A DNA stretch of 20,460 nt, taken from assembly GCA_046496945.1 (NCBI GenBank), contig JAWOGL010000162.1, forward strand, positions 1 through 20,460. The letters run 5' to 3'. Both the position numbers and the translations under genes were made by a program. Positions 9,101-17,125 of the stretch are shown piece by piece. The stretch is from Desulfonatronovibrio sp046496945. Its GTDB lineage: Bacteria > Desulfobacterota > Desulfovibrionia > Desulfovibrionales > Desulfonatronovibrionaceae. Numbering within the stretch: position 1 is the stretch's first letter; each line of letters begins with the position of its first letter. The notes under the pieces were generated by a model that saw only the letters and a program-made list of their open reading frames with translations, was not told where the DNA came from and made no database searches.

Positions 9101-12100
9101 GGCTGCTGAATTCATCAGGAGTTTAAAGGTATCCACAAAACCTGCTGCGGTTTCAGGCTTGATTACTGAGCTGTCAAACTCAATCCGTCCTTCAATGGCG
9201 CCGTCGGCGCTTTCGTAAAAAATACCGGTAAGATCGGCCTTGGAAGTCAGGGAAGGAAGTTCATCAGCCCGGTAAGCAACACCTCCGACCTGACCTTCCA
9301 GACTGATGCCGCTTTGAAGACTGAAAATCAGATTAAGATTTTCCAGTCCCGCGATTTCAGCATCATAGGGAGTGGCCAGCAAATGATCTTTATCATCCAG
9401 CATCTGTTTATGCACTGCCCGGGCAAGACTGCGGAAAGATTTTCTGGGCTGGATATCCTGACGCAGGAAACCCATGGTCACAAACATACCAAAAATATCT
9501 TCACTTCCAGGAATATCTCTACCAGCATAAGGATAACCGCAGACCAGCTCTTCCTGACCTGTCAACCGCCAAATCCATACCAGATAAAGGGCAAACATGA
9601 GAGGCGACAGAGTAATTCCCTGCTCATCCGCAAAAGCCTTAAGTGAGGCTACGACATCCGGCTCAAAGCGCAGGCTAAGGGACTGATTGGCATCGGGTTG
9701 TTTCTGCCTGAAGTCCGCGGGAAGCTCAGTATGTGCGTTTACTGAATCAAATTTTGCCTTCCAGTAATCAATGGATTCGGCAAAGCGTTTACTTTCCTGA
9801 AGACAACAGGCCCAGTTACAATAATCAAACCAGCTGAGTCTTGAACGGATTTCCCGGCCTTCATAACGGCAGGTCAGTTCTTCAAGAAACAGATTTAACG
9901 ACCAGCCGTCAAAAATAGCGTGATGAACACAAAAAAGCAGAGTCGCGCTTTCTCTGGCGCATAAGATCTCAGCTCTCCACAAAGGTGGACTGAAAATACC
10001 CAGGGGTTCCGCTCTAAACTTTTCAGCTGTTTCCTGAATTTTTTGATCATCAGCATCCGTGATGCTGAGCAAAGGCATTTCATGGTCAGAAGCCGTAACC
10101 CAGAGACGGTTCTGTTCTTCGGTAAAACAAGCCCGGAAAACCGGATGAACTTCCATAATCTCGGAAAAAGCCCTGCGCAGTTTAAGAGGATTGATGTCCT
10201 TTTCAAAATCAATTTTAAGCACGATATTATAGGTATTGTCCTCAGGCAGACGCATGGCCCTGCTGTGGATCATCCCGATAAGGCGATTGTGAACGGGGGC
10301 TTTGCTCAACTCAGTGCGGGCAATGGAAGGCAGCGGATCGCTGTCCAGAGGAACTGTCCTGACCTGTTCACAAAAGCCGGCCAGAACCGGATGCTCAAAA
10401 AGCTTCTTGGGACGTATGCCCCTGTTTAGGACTTCAGTAAGACGGTTGCACACCAGGGCAGCCAAAAGGGAGTGCCCGCCAAGATGAAAAAAATGACTTG
10501 TAAGACCAAGAGACTGCGGAGCCATTTTTAAGACTTCAGCCCAGATATTTCTGACTTTTATCTCCAGCTCGTCCATGGGCCGTTCATCAGCCGATGTCTT
10601 GTCAATATCGGGCATGGGAAGTCTGGTTCGGTCAATCTTGCCGCTGAGGTTCAGGGGAAAGGCCGGAACCGGAATCAAAAAGGTGGGAACCATGTAATGG
10701 GGCAGATTTTCAGCCAGTCGCCGCCTGAGGGTTTCAGGCTCTAAATCCCCGGCCACATACCAGGCCATGAGGGTCCTGCTTCCCCGTACTTCCAGCACTG
10801 CCACATAAACTCCGGAAACTTCAGGCTGCCCGGCTATAATATTTTCAATATCGCCCAGCTCTATGCGGAAGCCGCGTATTTTGACCTGAAAATCGCTGCG
10901 TCCCAGAAATTCCAGCTGGCCGTCCGGAAGAAATCTGCCCAGATCGCCTGTTCCGTACAATCGACCGGGACCGTAAGGGTCAGGTCTGAATTTTTGAGAG
11001 TTAAGTTCTGGTCTTCCCAGATACCCGCGGGCTACGGACGGTCCTCCAAGGCAAATCTCCCCGATACCGCACAGAGGAGTCAGTTGATCATCCCTGTCCA
11101 GCAGATAAGTCTTGTATCCCGGGATGGGACGTCCCAGGTGGTTGGCGGCCTTGAATCCTTCCATAGGATTGATGGTGGCCATTACAGTCCCTTCAGTGGG
11201 GCCATAGCAATTGGTCAGGTTGACTACTTTGGACCAGAAACGCACTGTATCTTCATCCCCTGCTTCTCCGCCAAAAGAAAGCTCCTGCAAATGAGGAAGA
11301 GGATGTCTGGGCAGCAATCGAAGCAGGGCAGGCGGTAAAAAGGCGTGAGTGATATGCCTGTCCTTAAGAAGATTGAACAACAATTCCGGATCGGTACGGA
11401 CCTCAGCCGGAGTTACCACAAGTTCGCCCCCGTGGGTCAGAGGGTTAAATATCTCCAGGATACTGGCGTCAAAATTTATGGAAGCAAACTGCAGCCAGCG
11501 ACTGCCCGGACCTCTTTCCCACTGACCTTCCAGACCGGCTATAAGATGCGCCAGCATTCCTCTTTCAATAACTACTCCTTTGGGCTTGCCTGTGGTCCCT
11601 GAAGTATAAATAACATAAGCGGCGCGGCTGGATATATCTTCAAGATTATCAGCAGGCGCTATGGGTTCGGGGTTATCCAGCATATCATCGATATCCACAA
11701 TAGGACATTCCACCACCGGGGCTATGGTATCCCTGGTCTTTTCATCCGCGATAACCATGGTCAGCCCTGAATCACCGGAAATAAAACTTAAGCGCTCCGC
11801 CGGCATTTGAGGATCCAGCGGCACATAAGCCGCTCCTGATGCCAGAACACCAAGTATCGCCTGGAGCATTTTATGACTGCGGCCCATGCATATTCCCACA
11901 AACGCTTCGTCGCGGCCTTCAATATTACCCCGAATATATCCGGCAACTGAGCCAGCTGATTTGGACAGGTCCTGGTAACTCAGACAGACCTCTTCACAGC
12001 GAACTGCCGGAGCATCAGGGTTACTGTCACAAACTGCCGCAAATCTGGAAAGAACGTCTTCAGCCGGAATTTTGGGCAAACCTCCGTCAGCAAAACTTAA

Positions 12101-13372
12101 GGCCTTCCTGCGCAATGCCTCTGTAAACAGGTTCATTTTACTCACTGGCTTGTTCAGATCTCCGGGCAGATTTTCAAGCATTATCAGATAATGCTCAAAA
12201 GCCGTCTTCAATCCGGAAACATCCTGAGCAAACCTTGCCAGGACATGGAAAGTAACTTTTTCCTGAATATCAAAATAAACCGCGATATTCCCGGTTTCCA
12301 GACGGTGCGAAAAATGAGGGAGCAAAACCGCCCTGATTCCATCAAGGACAAGTTCGGTGTAAGGCAGCGTATCCTCGTCAAACAGGACATTGGTAGGTTT
12401 ATAATCCGGGTCCTCACGCAGGAGTTCCTGGATTATTTCTCCAGTAGGGATATCGGAATGATGTCCGGCCTGAGCAAACAGTCTTGATGCCTGACGCAGA
12501 AAACCTGACACGGTTTGCTCCGCGTTTACCACGCTCTTAAAAACCTGCCTGTTTTCATTAAACCCGATTTGATCCCTGGAACCGGTTCGAATGCGGTGGC
12601 AGTAGCCTGTAAGCACGGACTCGCTCCGGGTCATGCGGGATAAAAACAGATGAAAAGAAAAAAGAAGCAGTTCATCCAGGTCCATATCCAGTTCTCTGGC
12701 CAGGGCAATCAGAGAACTGCTGTGTCTTTGCGTTAAACAGACACTGAAATAATCATCAGTCAGGTCGGTTTCTATCCTGGGAGGTCGCCATTCAAAAGCT
12801 GAATCCTTGATCAGCTGCACCCAGAAGCGCAGACCTTCCTCGTAGGCCGGCCCGCTTATGTTTTTTTCTTCCTCGTTTAAAAGAATATCCTGGGGCAAAC
12901 CAAGCTCTTTGGGCAAAGTCTCTTCGTGGTATGCCGCGGAAAGAGCGGTAAAAAGAGGCTTAAGGGAAAATCTGTCCATAATCGCCGGGTGACAGACAAA
13001 AACCAGGTGGTTTAATTTTTGTCCCCGCAGCAGACAAAACAGATAGGGAGGCCCCCCGTCCAGGCGAAACCTCCGATTGCGAATGCTTTCAATGTGATGA
13101 AACAGTGTTTCCTGATTCTCACCCCGGACATCGATTACTCTGAGTTGGCCCTGATGGTCAGGACTGACAAAGATTTTCAGAGTTTTATCAAGCTTTAAAA
13201 ACTTATAAGCAAAAGGGGGGCAATTTTCGATTACCTGCTCGACTGCCCGGGCAAGCCGTTTTTCGTCCAGAAGACCTTCCAGACTGAAAACAGCGCAGCG
13301 ATTGCCTTTTTGCTCCATATCTTCAAAAAACTGCTGTTGAGTCCGGGTCAGCTCGAAAGTTTTAAACTGCAT
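6155..13372 (-). CDS. Two-module nonribosomal peptide synthetase with terminal thioester reductase (C*-A-T-C-A-T-R)
   Basis: Cytosolic 2405-residue synthetase predicted to join two amino acids and release them by NAD(P)H reduction as an aldehyde (or alcohol). Domains: a degenerate C (~1-415; HPAIMDR at 128-134 in place of HHxxxDG); A1 (~440-920; YTSGTTGKPKG 589-599, NCYGPTE 721-727, YGTGD 806-810, K912); carrier T1 (~935-1005, S968 in LGGHSL); C2 (~1025-1440, intact HHAIFDG 1150-1156); A2 (~1460-1940; HTSGSTGLPKG, YGPTE 1740-1744, K1933); T2 (~1950-2020, S1985 in VGGNSL); reductase (~2050-2405; TGAHGFLG 2058-2065, T2184, Y2212 and K2216). No epimerase or thioesterase is seen. The ATG at 13372 has GAGG 6 nt upstream. 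Domain order resembles aureusimine synthetase AusA. The A-domain pockets have D635 and D1652, so alpha-amino acids are expected. Confidence 0.96.
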   Translation of the reverse strand: MQFKTFELTRTQQQFFEDMEQKGNRCAVFSLEGLLDEKRLARAVEQVIENCPPFAYKFLKLDKTLKIFVSPDHQGQLRVIDVRGENQETLFHHIESIRNRRFRLDGGPPYLFCLLRGQKLNHLVFVCHPAIMDRFSLKPLFTALSAAYHEETLPKELGLPQDILLNEEEKNISGPAYEEGLRFWVQLIKDSAFEWRPPRIETDLTDDYFSVCLTQRHSSSLIALARELDMDLDELLLFSFHLFLSRMTRSESVLTGYCHRIRTGSRDQIGFNENRQVFKSVVNAEQTVSGFLRQASRLFAQAGHHSDIPTGEIIQELLREDPDYKPTNVLFDEDTLPYTELVLDGIRAVLLPHFSHRLETGNIAVYFDIQEKVTFHVLARFAQDVSGLKTAFEHYLIMLENLPGDLNKPVSKMNLFTEALRRKALSFADGGLPKIPAEDVLSRFAAVCDSNPDAPAVRCEEVCLSYQDLSKSAGSVAGYIRGNIEGRDEAFVGICMGRSHKMLQAILGVLASGAAYVPLDPQMPAERLSFISGDSGLTMVIADEKTRDTIAPVVECPIVDIDDMLDNPEPIAPADNLEDISSRAAYVIYTSGTTGKPKGVVIERGMLAHLIAGLEGQWERGPGSRWLQFASINFDASILEIFNPLTHGGELVVTPAEVRTDPELLFNLLKDRHITHAFLPPALLRLLPRHPLPHLQELSFGGEAGDEDTVRFWSKVVNLTNCYGPTEGTVMATINPMEGFKAANHLGRPIPGYKTYLLDRDDQLTPLCGIGEICLGGPSVARGYLGRPELNSQKFRPDPYGPGRLYGTGDLGRFLPDGQLEFLGRSDFQVKIRGFRIELGDIENIIAGQPEVSGVYVAVLEVRGSRTLMAWYVAGDLEPETLRRRLAENLPHYMVPTFLIPVPAFPLNLSGKIDRTRLPMPDIDKTSADERPMDELEIKVRNIWAEVLKMAPQSLGLTSHFFHLGGHSLLAALVCNRLTEVLNRGIRPKKLFEHPVLAGFCEQVRTVPLDSDPLPSIARTELSKAPVHNRLIGMIHSRAMRLPEDNTYNIVLKIDFEKDINPLKLRRAFSEIMEVHPVFRACFTEEQNRLWVTASDHEMPLLSITDADDQKIQETAEKFRAEPLGIFSPPLWRAEILCARESATLLFCVHHAIFDGWSLNLFLEELTCRYEGREIRSRLSWFDYCNWACCLQESKRFAESIDYWKAKFDSVNAHTELPADFRQKQPDANQSLSLRFEPDVVASLKAFADEQGITLSPLMFALYLVWIWRLTGQEELVCGYPYAGRDIPGSEDIFGMFVTMGFLRQDIQPRKSFRSLARAVHKQMLDDKDHLLATPYDAEIAGLENLNLIFSLQSGISLEGQVGGVAYRADELPSLTSKADLTGIFYESADGAIEGRIEFDSSVIKPETAAGFVDTFKLLMNSAAHNPEARIIDLEYMSDQELTRFLEQACGPRLDAPESSIPERFKQAARSNPLHSAVVFDGKQTTYEELDKWSDRIAAGLALKIRPGERIGLSMRKSDGVVATVLGILKLGCAYVPLDSGYPPDRVRFFVENCAIKHVAADEQSRQALTSMGLENLEYIDPLVQACDPEAPLPPVAPDTLAYIIHTSGSTGLPKGVMIEHGNVVRLALAAGPAMDMNEDAVGALIATLNFDASVLDMFVSLLNGRTLTVISEADRKDPEALHRALDESGVTHALLSPVVLQNFPRKKLSRMQVLAFGGDVLDEKTAEWWSRRTRLMSLYGPTEITVMASLGRIMPDTNSRVIGKPLPGYRAYLLNRFKQPVPQGAVGEICIAGSGLARGYINREEMTLERFVLDPFGGSPYALMYLTGDLGRFMPDGTIEFFGRNDAQVKIRGFRIELGEIESCLEGFPGLEQVVCAAKGQGDNRYLAAYYLADQELDEEALRSHAAKFLPDYMIPSFFLRLDKLPVSPGGKIDRKALPEISGKVSDNPPRQGLEQDIADIWESVLRYRGIGRDDSFFRVGGNSLLAVRMQAEVKKRLGIEFSMSEFYGAPTIASLAEGRRVDHVQQAVRDAEARIIMESPASPETASFSPKSVLLTGAHGFLGVFLLEKLTSQTDKVYCLLRCENEAQGLENLKEQVKKTGLKPDFSRVRIIPGDLAMPDLGLSDSHRQELTSGAEAILHCGAFVHHLHSYSTMKPVNVGGTRALLDLAVTTVQKPFCFVSTITVAESAQGAVRVEEAVPSRPPAMDIGYVLTKWVGERLVERYFREFGLPAVIIRPGNITGSSVTGFSNYEHNHFWLFTKGCLQMGAYPDMPGTVEMTPVDQLAEAIAALFLNPLKELLTVNLANPQTISQKDFFQELARCGFKIQAESPSQWQQKLANIGEDNALAQIRDFYVGDLSSEPMPVEQSAALAALKRLGVSFSSDYESLIPFYVQYLKREGFLS

Positions 13373-13517
13373 GGAACACCTCGCAACTGCTTATAAGTTT
13401 TCTTATGGTTGTTCAATATATAGAAATCCGGCAAATACTCCAGGACCTGGCATTTTTGGACAACAAGAACATCCTCAGTCAGTATTCCCGGAACCTTATC
13501 CGTAATTTCCAGGTCTA

Positions 13518-14726
13518 TTACAGCCCGGGCATGGTAAACCGGCCGTCTTCATATATTTTAATCTTATCCCCGTTAAACAGACAAGCCTGCACAGTCTTTT
13601 TTTCAGTATTAACAAGATCCCAGTGCAGGGCGGAATCATTAAAGCCCAGTTCCTTCTTGAGATCAGCTGTAAGTTCCGCAGAGTCAGACGAATATGTATC
13701 AGAATAGGAAGCGCCCAGAGCTACATGGCTGTTGCCGTTGGGTCCCCCGAAATTCTCATCATAGAGAGTATGGGCCATGAACCTGTCGATGCGGGAAAAG
13801 CGTTTGTCGGTCAGAGAAAATTCTCCCAGGTATGAGGCCCCCTGGTCCAGAGCAAGTTGTTTTCTTAAAAAAGTTTCACCTTCTTTGGCACTGGAATTGA
13901 TCACTTTTCCATCTTGAAATTCCAGACGTACACCCTGCACATAATTGCCGCTTCTGTATGAGGGCTGATCCGCGAAAAATACTCCCCGGGTCTTTCTGCA
14001 GTCCGGGGATAGAAACAGCTCAAAGCTTGGGATATTATGCCCGGACACCCCCAGCCATCTGCGTTTCACCCCGGGATAAATCTTGATATCCGTACTTTCA
14101 GAGAGCACATGATAAAACTCTACATCCATGCTGTTCAGCCAGTCTTTGACCAATTGAGATTTTTCAAAAATGCCCTGCCACACTGCAGCCGGATCATCAC
14201 TGTCCAGATAGGCTGCCTTGACTATCTGTTTTTTATACTCCTTTAGATCCAGGCCGGCCTTGAGAGCAAGTTCCTGTGTAGGATAGAGGCAGAGACTCCA
14301 GCCGAAAACTCCCTGGCCCTCCCTTGCTTCAAGAATATCGCGAAGATACTTTTTGGTTACCGCGTATTTTCCAATTCTGGCGGGATCGATATCTTTAAGG
14401 TGGGTAAGGGATTCCGGCCCCAGTAATGAAATCAGACCATTAAGGGATCCGTACAGCTCGGCATCTCCGGGTATTTTAAACTCCAGCTGAAAATCCCGGG
14501 CAGAGGAAAAAAATGTCTTTTCCATTTCTTCAGGCAGATTGATCCTGATTACAGGGTTGAACCCCCTGTGTAAAAGGACCTCGTAAATACTGTCAGCCAG
14601 TGGTATCGAAGATTTATCGGTCCGGACCAGGACGATGTCTTTATTTACAAATGGATCTTTCCTGGCCTTTTCCATTCCCCAGATCATGACCTGGGCATAT
14701 TTTTCCAGTTCTTTGGGTGTAAACAA
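13518..14726 (-). CDS. M29-family (thermophilic-type) metallo-aminopeptidase
   Basis: A 402-residue protein of the M29 family (aminopeptidase T/S/PepS), cytosolic dizinc or dicobalt enzymes that remove N-terminal residues from peptides. The C-terminal half carries the expected ligand residues in order: E236 in HNIPSFELF (usual family form NxPxGE), E302 in YLGEFSL, E324 in LYDENFGG, H334 in SHVALGASY, and H368/D370 in LHWDL. The start is TTG at 14726, chosen because an excellent TAAGGAG (14734-14740) lies 7 nt upstream. It starts 71 bp after the CYTH gene and ends 145 bp before the NRPS, so co-transcription is plausible but not proven. The replacement of G by F before E236 is a small departure from the family pattern. 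A link to the NRPS product (for example self-protection) is only suggested by position. Confidence 0.88.
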   Translation of the reverse strand: MFTPKELEKYAQVMIWGMEKARKDPFVNKDIVLVRTDKSSIPLADSIYEVLLHRGFNPVIRINLPEEMEKTFFSSARDFQLEFKIPGDAELYGSLNGLISLLGPESLTHLKDIDPARIGKYAVTKKYLRDILEAREGQGVFGWSLCLYPTQELALKAGLDLKEYKKQIVKAAYLDSDDPAAVWQGIFEKSQLVKDWLNSMDVEFYHVLSESTDIKIYPGVKRRWLGVSGHNIPSFELFLSPDCRKTRGVFFADQPSYRSGNYVQGVRLEFQDGKVINSSAKEGETFLRKQLALDQGASYLGEFSLTDKRFSRIDRFMAHTLYDENFGGPNGNSHVALGASYSDTYSSDSAELTADLKKELGFNDSALHWDLVNTEKKTVQACLFNGDKIKIYEDGRFTMPGL

Positions 14727-14797
14727 CTTTCAACTCCTTAAATAGTTTTTCAGCAGGAAACGGTTCCTTTCGCTTTTGGCGGCGTCCATCAATATAT

Positions 14798-15439
14798 TTA
14801 TTTGTCAAAGACATTAAGATCCGCTTCCTCATAATCGCCCTTTTCCTTGCCGATATTCAGCTCCCGGTCTAAAACCTCCCGCTGGTCAGGGGTAAACACA
14901 AAATCATTTCCCTGTTCATGTCCATGCTTCGCAGAAAAAATCTGGTTGAGTTCATGATATGTCTTATTTGTGGCGACGTCAGGATCAAGGCCCAGCATAA
15001 GGGCTGTTTTATTTATATTTTCCTGGTTTCCTTCAATTTCCACAAACCTGCCAAAAGGCAAAACATCCAGGCAGATTTTGGCCTCATCCAGTTTCCAGAC
15101 CTGCCGGTATTTCTCATAACTCAGCCAGGTTTTCAGGCCCAGATGCCTGAAAACAGACTCCATTTCCTGAATATTTTCTATTCCGGTTTCATATTCCTGC
15201 CTGCTTTTGGCCTGCCCTTGCTCTTCACCTTTTACAGGCAATTTAAAAGTGAGTTTATTGCCCAGGCCTGTTCTCAGCCTTAACAGGCTATCTCTCTTTT
15301 TAAGTGTGCCCTGTTCATCATCCAGGACGATATTTTTCTCAAAATACCAGGGCGTATTATCCCCGGTAGCCTGACGCAATATCCTGGTTACAGCTTCAAA
15401 ACTGTCCACAGGAAATTTCAGTTCAGTTTCAATATGCAC
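14798..15439 (-). CDS. CYTH-domain protein (class IV adenylate cyclase / triphosphate-tunnel family)
   Basis: A 213-residue soluble protein opening with the family's ExExK signature (E4-T-E6-L-K8). It also has LLRLRTGLGNKLTFKLP, YEKYRQVW and CLDVLPFGRFVEIEG, which line the triphosphate tunnel. CYTH proteins bind triphosphates and magnesium; known activities include adenylate cyclase, thiamine triphosphatase and inorganic triphosphatase, and these cannot be separated by eye. The start is GTG at 15439, with AAGGAA 5 nt upstream (15445-15450). A charged C-terminal tail of ~40 residues (from about 170) follows the CYTH core. It lies 71 bp upstream of the aminopeptidase. Its place in the cluster is unexplained. 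Confidence 0.86.
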   Translation of the reverse strand: MHIETELKFPVDSFEAVTRILRQATGDNTPWYFEKNIVLDDEQGTLKKRDSLLRLRTGLGNKLTFKLPVKGEEQGQAKSRQEYETGIENIQEMESVFRHLGLKTWLSYEKYRQVWKLDEAKICLDVLPFGRFVEIEGNQENINKTALMLGLDPDVATNKTYHELNQIFSAKHGHEQGNDFVFTPDQREVLDRELNIGKEKGDYEEADLNVFDK

Positions 15440-15871
15440 AAAAATTCCTTGCTGCCTGGTCTAAACCGGGTATTTTATAAAATTCATTATTTATTGTCGG
15501 GTTTTTATCCGGAAAAAAAGCCTGTCTTCCAATATGAACTACCTTTATGTCTGAAAAAGATCAATGGCGCGTCTTTATTAACCGACAGAACCAGGGCTAT
15601 CTGTGAATTCATTTAACAGCGTAAAAAAGTCCTTACCAGGCAGGTTGTTCAAAAATTCCAAGCGACAGTCCGGCACCCACTTGAGTTGTCAGTATAGACT
15701 TATGCCGGGATAATACCTGTGCAAGTGGGTGCCGGATAAACAGCAAAAAAAGTTCAAGGTCGCGGCGTATTTATACAGGTGCGAGTTTGAACTTTTTGCA
15801 GCGATAAAGCCAATGGGGGATTTTCAACAACCTGTTAATACGTAACATCCTCCGGGCAATGCCGGTTCGGA
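15440..15871. other. Gene-free interval of 432 bp between the M20 and CYTH genes
   Basis: Positions 15440-15640 are the leader and probable promoter region of the CYTH gene, with no convincing open frame. Positions 15641-15834 are filled by a nested inverted-repeat element described separately. The remaining 37 bp lead up to the M20 stop codon. The size of this gap suggests that the CYTH gene starts a new transcription unit. Confidence 0.6.
15641..15834. repeat. 194-bp nested inverted-repeat element (MITE-like)
   Basis: The outer arms CAGGTTGTTCAAAA (15641-15654) and TTTTCAACAACCTG (15821-15834) are inverted with one mismatch in 14. Inside are a perfect 15-bp pair (15669-15683 with 15722-15736, core CCGGCACCCACTTG) and a second imperfect pair (15743-15757 with 15787-15799, core GTTCAA/TTGAAC flanked by A/T runs). 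No coding frame is present, and I find no clear target-site duplication. It lies just downstream of the M20 gene on the minus strand. There the inner hairpin, with its T run, may also act as a terminator. Confidence 0.7.
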
Positions 15872-17023
15872 TCACCCCTGCATAGCTGCGGCCTCAAGAA
15901 TAGAGCCTGCAACCAGCACGGTTCTTTCCACCATGCTTTTTTTGATAATGTATTCCTGATCACTGTGATCCATATCTCCGCAGGGTCCCAGACCATCCAG
16001 AACCGGTGTTTCCATGGCAGCGACAAAGTTGGCATCGGAAACTCCCCCTCGGACCTCCCTGGACAGGGGAATCTGATATTTTTTAGCAACTTTTGACACA
16101 GCCGAGTAAAGCCTTTCAATTCTTTCATCCGTTCTCATCGGGGGTCTGCCTGAATTCATCCTGATCTCTGATGAAGTGCCTGAAACTTTATTTGCCGAGG
16201 CTATTTCTTTAACCTGATTAAAAAGCATTGTTTCATCTTCCGGTCTGGTAAAACGTATATCCACGCTGAGGATAGCCTGTTCCGCCACGGAATTGGGTCC
16301 TATTCCCCCGGTCACCTGACCGACATTGACCAGAGTATCATTTGGCCGGTTCAAACCTTCCAGGGCGATTATCTTATGGGCCGCCTCCAGTACCGCGCTC
16401 GGCTTGTCAATACCGGCGGCGCCTGCATGCCCTGCCCTGCCGGAAATAATGAGATCCAGTCCGATTTTGCCTTTGCGCCCTACCGCCACCTGACCGCCAG
16501 GCCCTCCGCCTTCCAGAACAAAACAAGCCTTGCTTTCAAGGGCCTGCTTTTCAATCATTTTTCTGGAATAAGGAGAGCCTGTTTCTTCTTCCGAATTAAA
16601 AAAAACACTTACCGGCAGATCGCTCAAAAACCCCAGATCGTTAAGGGCTTTCAGGGCGAAAATACCTGTCACCAGCCCTCCTTTCATATCCATGACTCCG
16701 GGACCGTACGCCTTGAACTGATCTTCCCGGTAAAAATTAAATTCAGTGTCTTCAGGAAAAACAGTATCCATGTGTCCCAGAAGAAGAACCGGTTTTTGCG
16801 CGCTGCGGATGTTAGACCAGGCCCGGACCATGTTGCCGCAGTCCTTCATGGGCAATATTTCAGCAGTCAGGGGAACCTCGGACAAGGCCTTGCTTACGCG
16901 TTCAGCCATAAGATCCACCCCGGCCTTGTTATTGGTTCCGCTCTGAATAAGCACCAGGCTCTCCAGCAGGCCGAACATTTCTTTTTCCAGAGACTTGACG
17001 TGATTGATTAACTGATTGTTCAT
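15872..17023 (-). CDS. M20-family metallopeptidase, glutamate carboxypeptidase (CPG2)-like
   Basis: A 383-residue cytosolic dizinc hydrolase of the M20/ArgE/DapE/CPG2 family, which cleaves the amide bond of N-acyl amino acids or short peptides. Ligands are all visible: H84 in GHMDTVFP, D112 in GPGVMDMKGG (bridging), E145-E146 in NSEEETGS (base and ligand), E171 in LEGGG and H353 in MDHSDQEY. GGVSDANF (327-334) and the GRAGHAG dimerisation lid (195-201) are closest to the CPG2 subgroup. The start is ATG at 17023, with no good Shine-Dalgarno. The upstream gap of 184 bp contains a 71-bp insertion, and the downstream side carries a 194-bp repeat, so this gene may now be its own unit. The substrate is unknown; beside an aminomutase and a ligase it may release an amino acid from an amide-linked conjugate. 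Confidence 0.9.
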   Translation of the reverse strand: MNNQLINHVKSLEKEMFGLLESLVLIQSGTNNKAGVDLMAERVSKALSEVPLTAEILPMKDCGNMVRAWSNIRSAQKPVLLLGHMDTVFPEDTEFNFYREDQFKAYGPGVMDMKGGLVTGIFALKALNDLGFLSDLPVSVFFNSEEETGSPYSRKMIEKQALESKACFVLEGGGPGGQVAVGRKGKIGLDLIISGRAGHAGAAGIDKPSAVLEAAHKIIALEGLNRPNDTLVNVGQVTGGIGPNSVAEQAILSVDIRFTRPEDETMLFNQVKEIASANKVSGTSSEIRMNSGRPPMRTDERIERLYSAVSKVAKKYQIPLSREVRGGVSDANFVAAMETPVLDGLGPCGDMDHSDQEYIIKKSMVERTVLVAGSILEAAAMQG

Positions 17024-17125
17024 ATCTGTCTGACAATGGGCTAAAAGGTTATAAAATTAAATGGAAAACTGTTCTCCACAACCGGGCCGGACATCAGGAT
17101 AACCTCCAGAAAGCCTGGAACTTCG

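Noticed and set aside
13393..13406. Small ATAAG-TTTT-CTTAT inverted repeat upstream of the NRPS as an operator
   Set aside because: Five AT-only base pairs are expected by chance in such AT-rich sequence.
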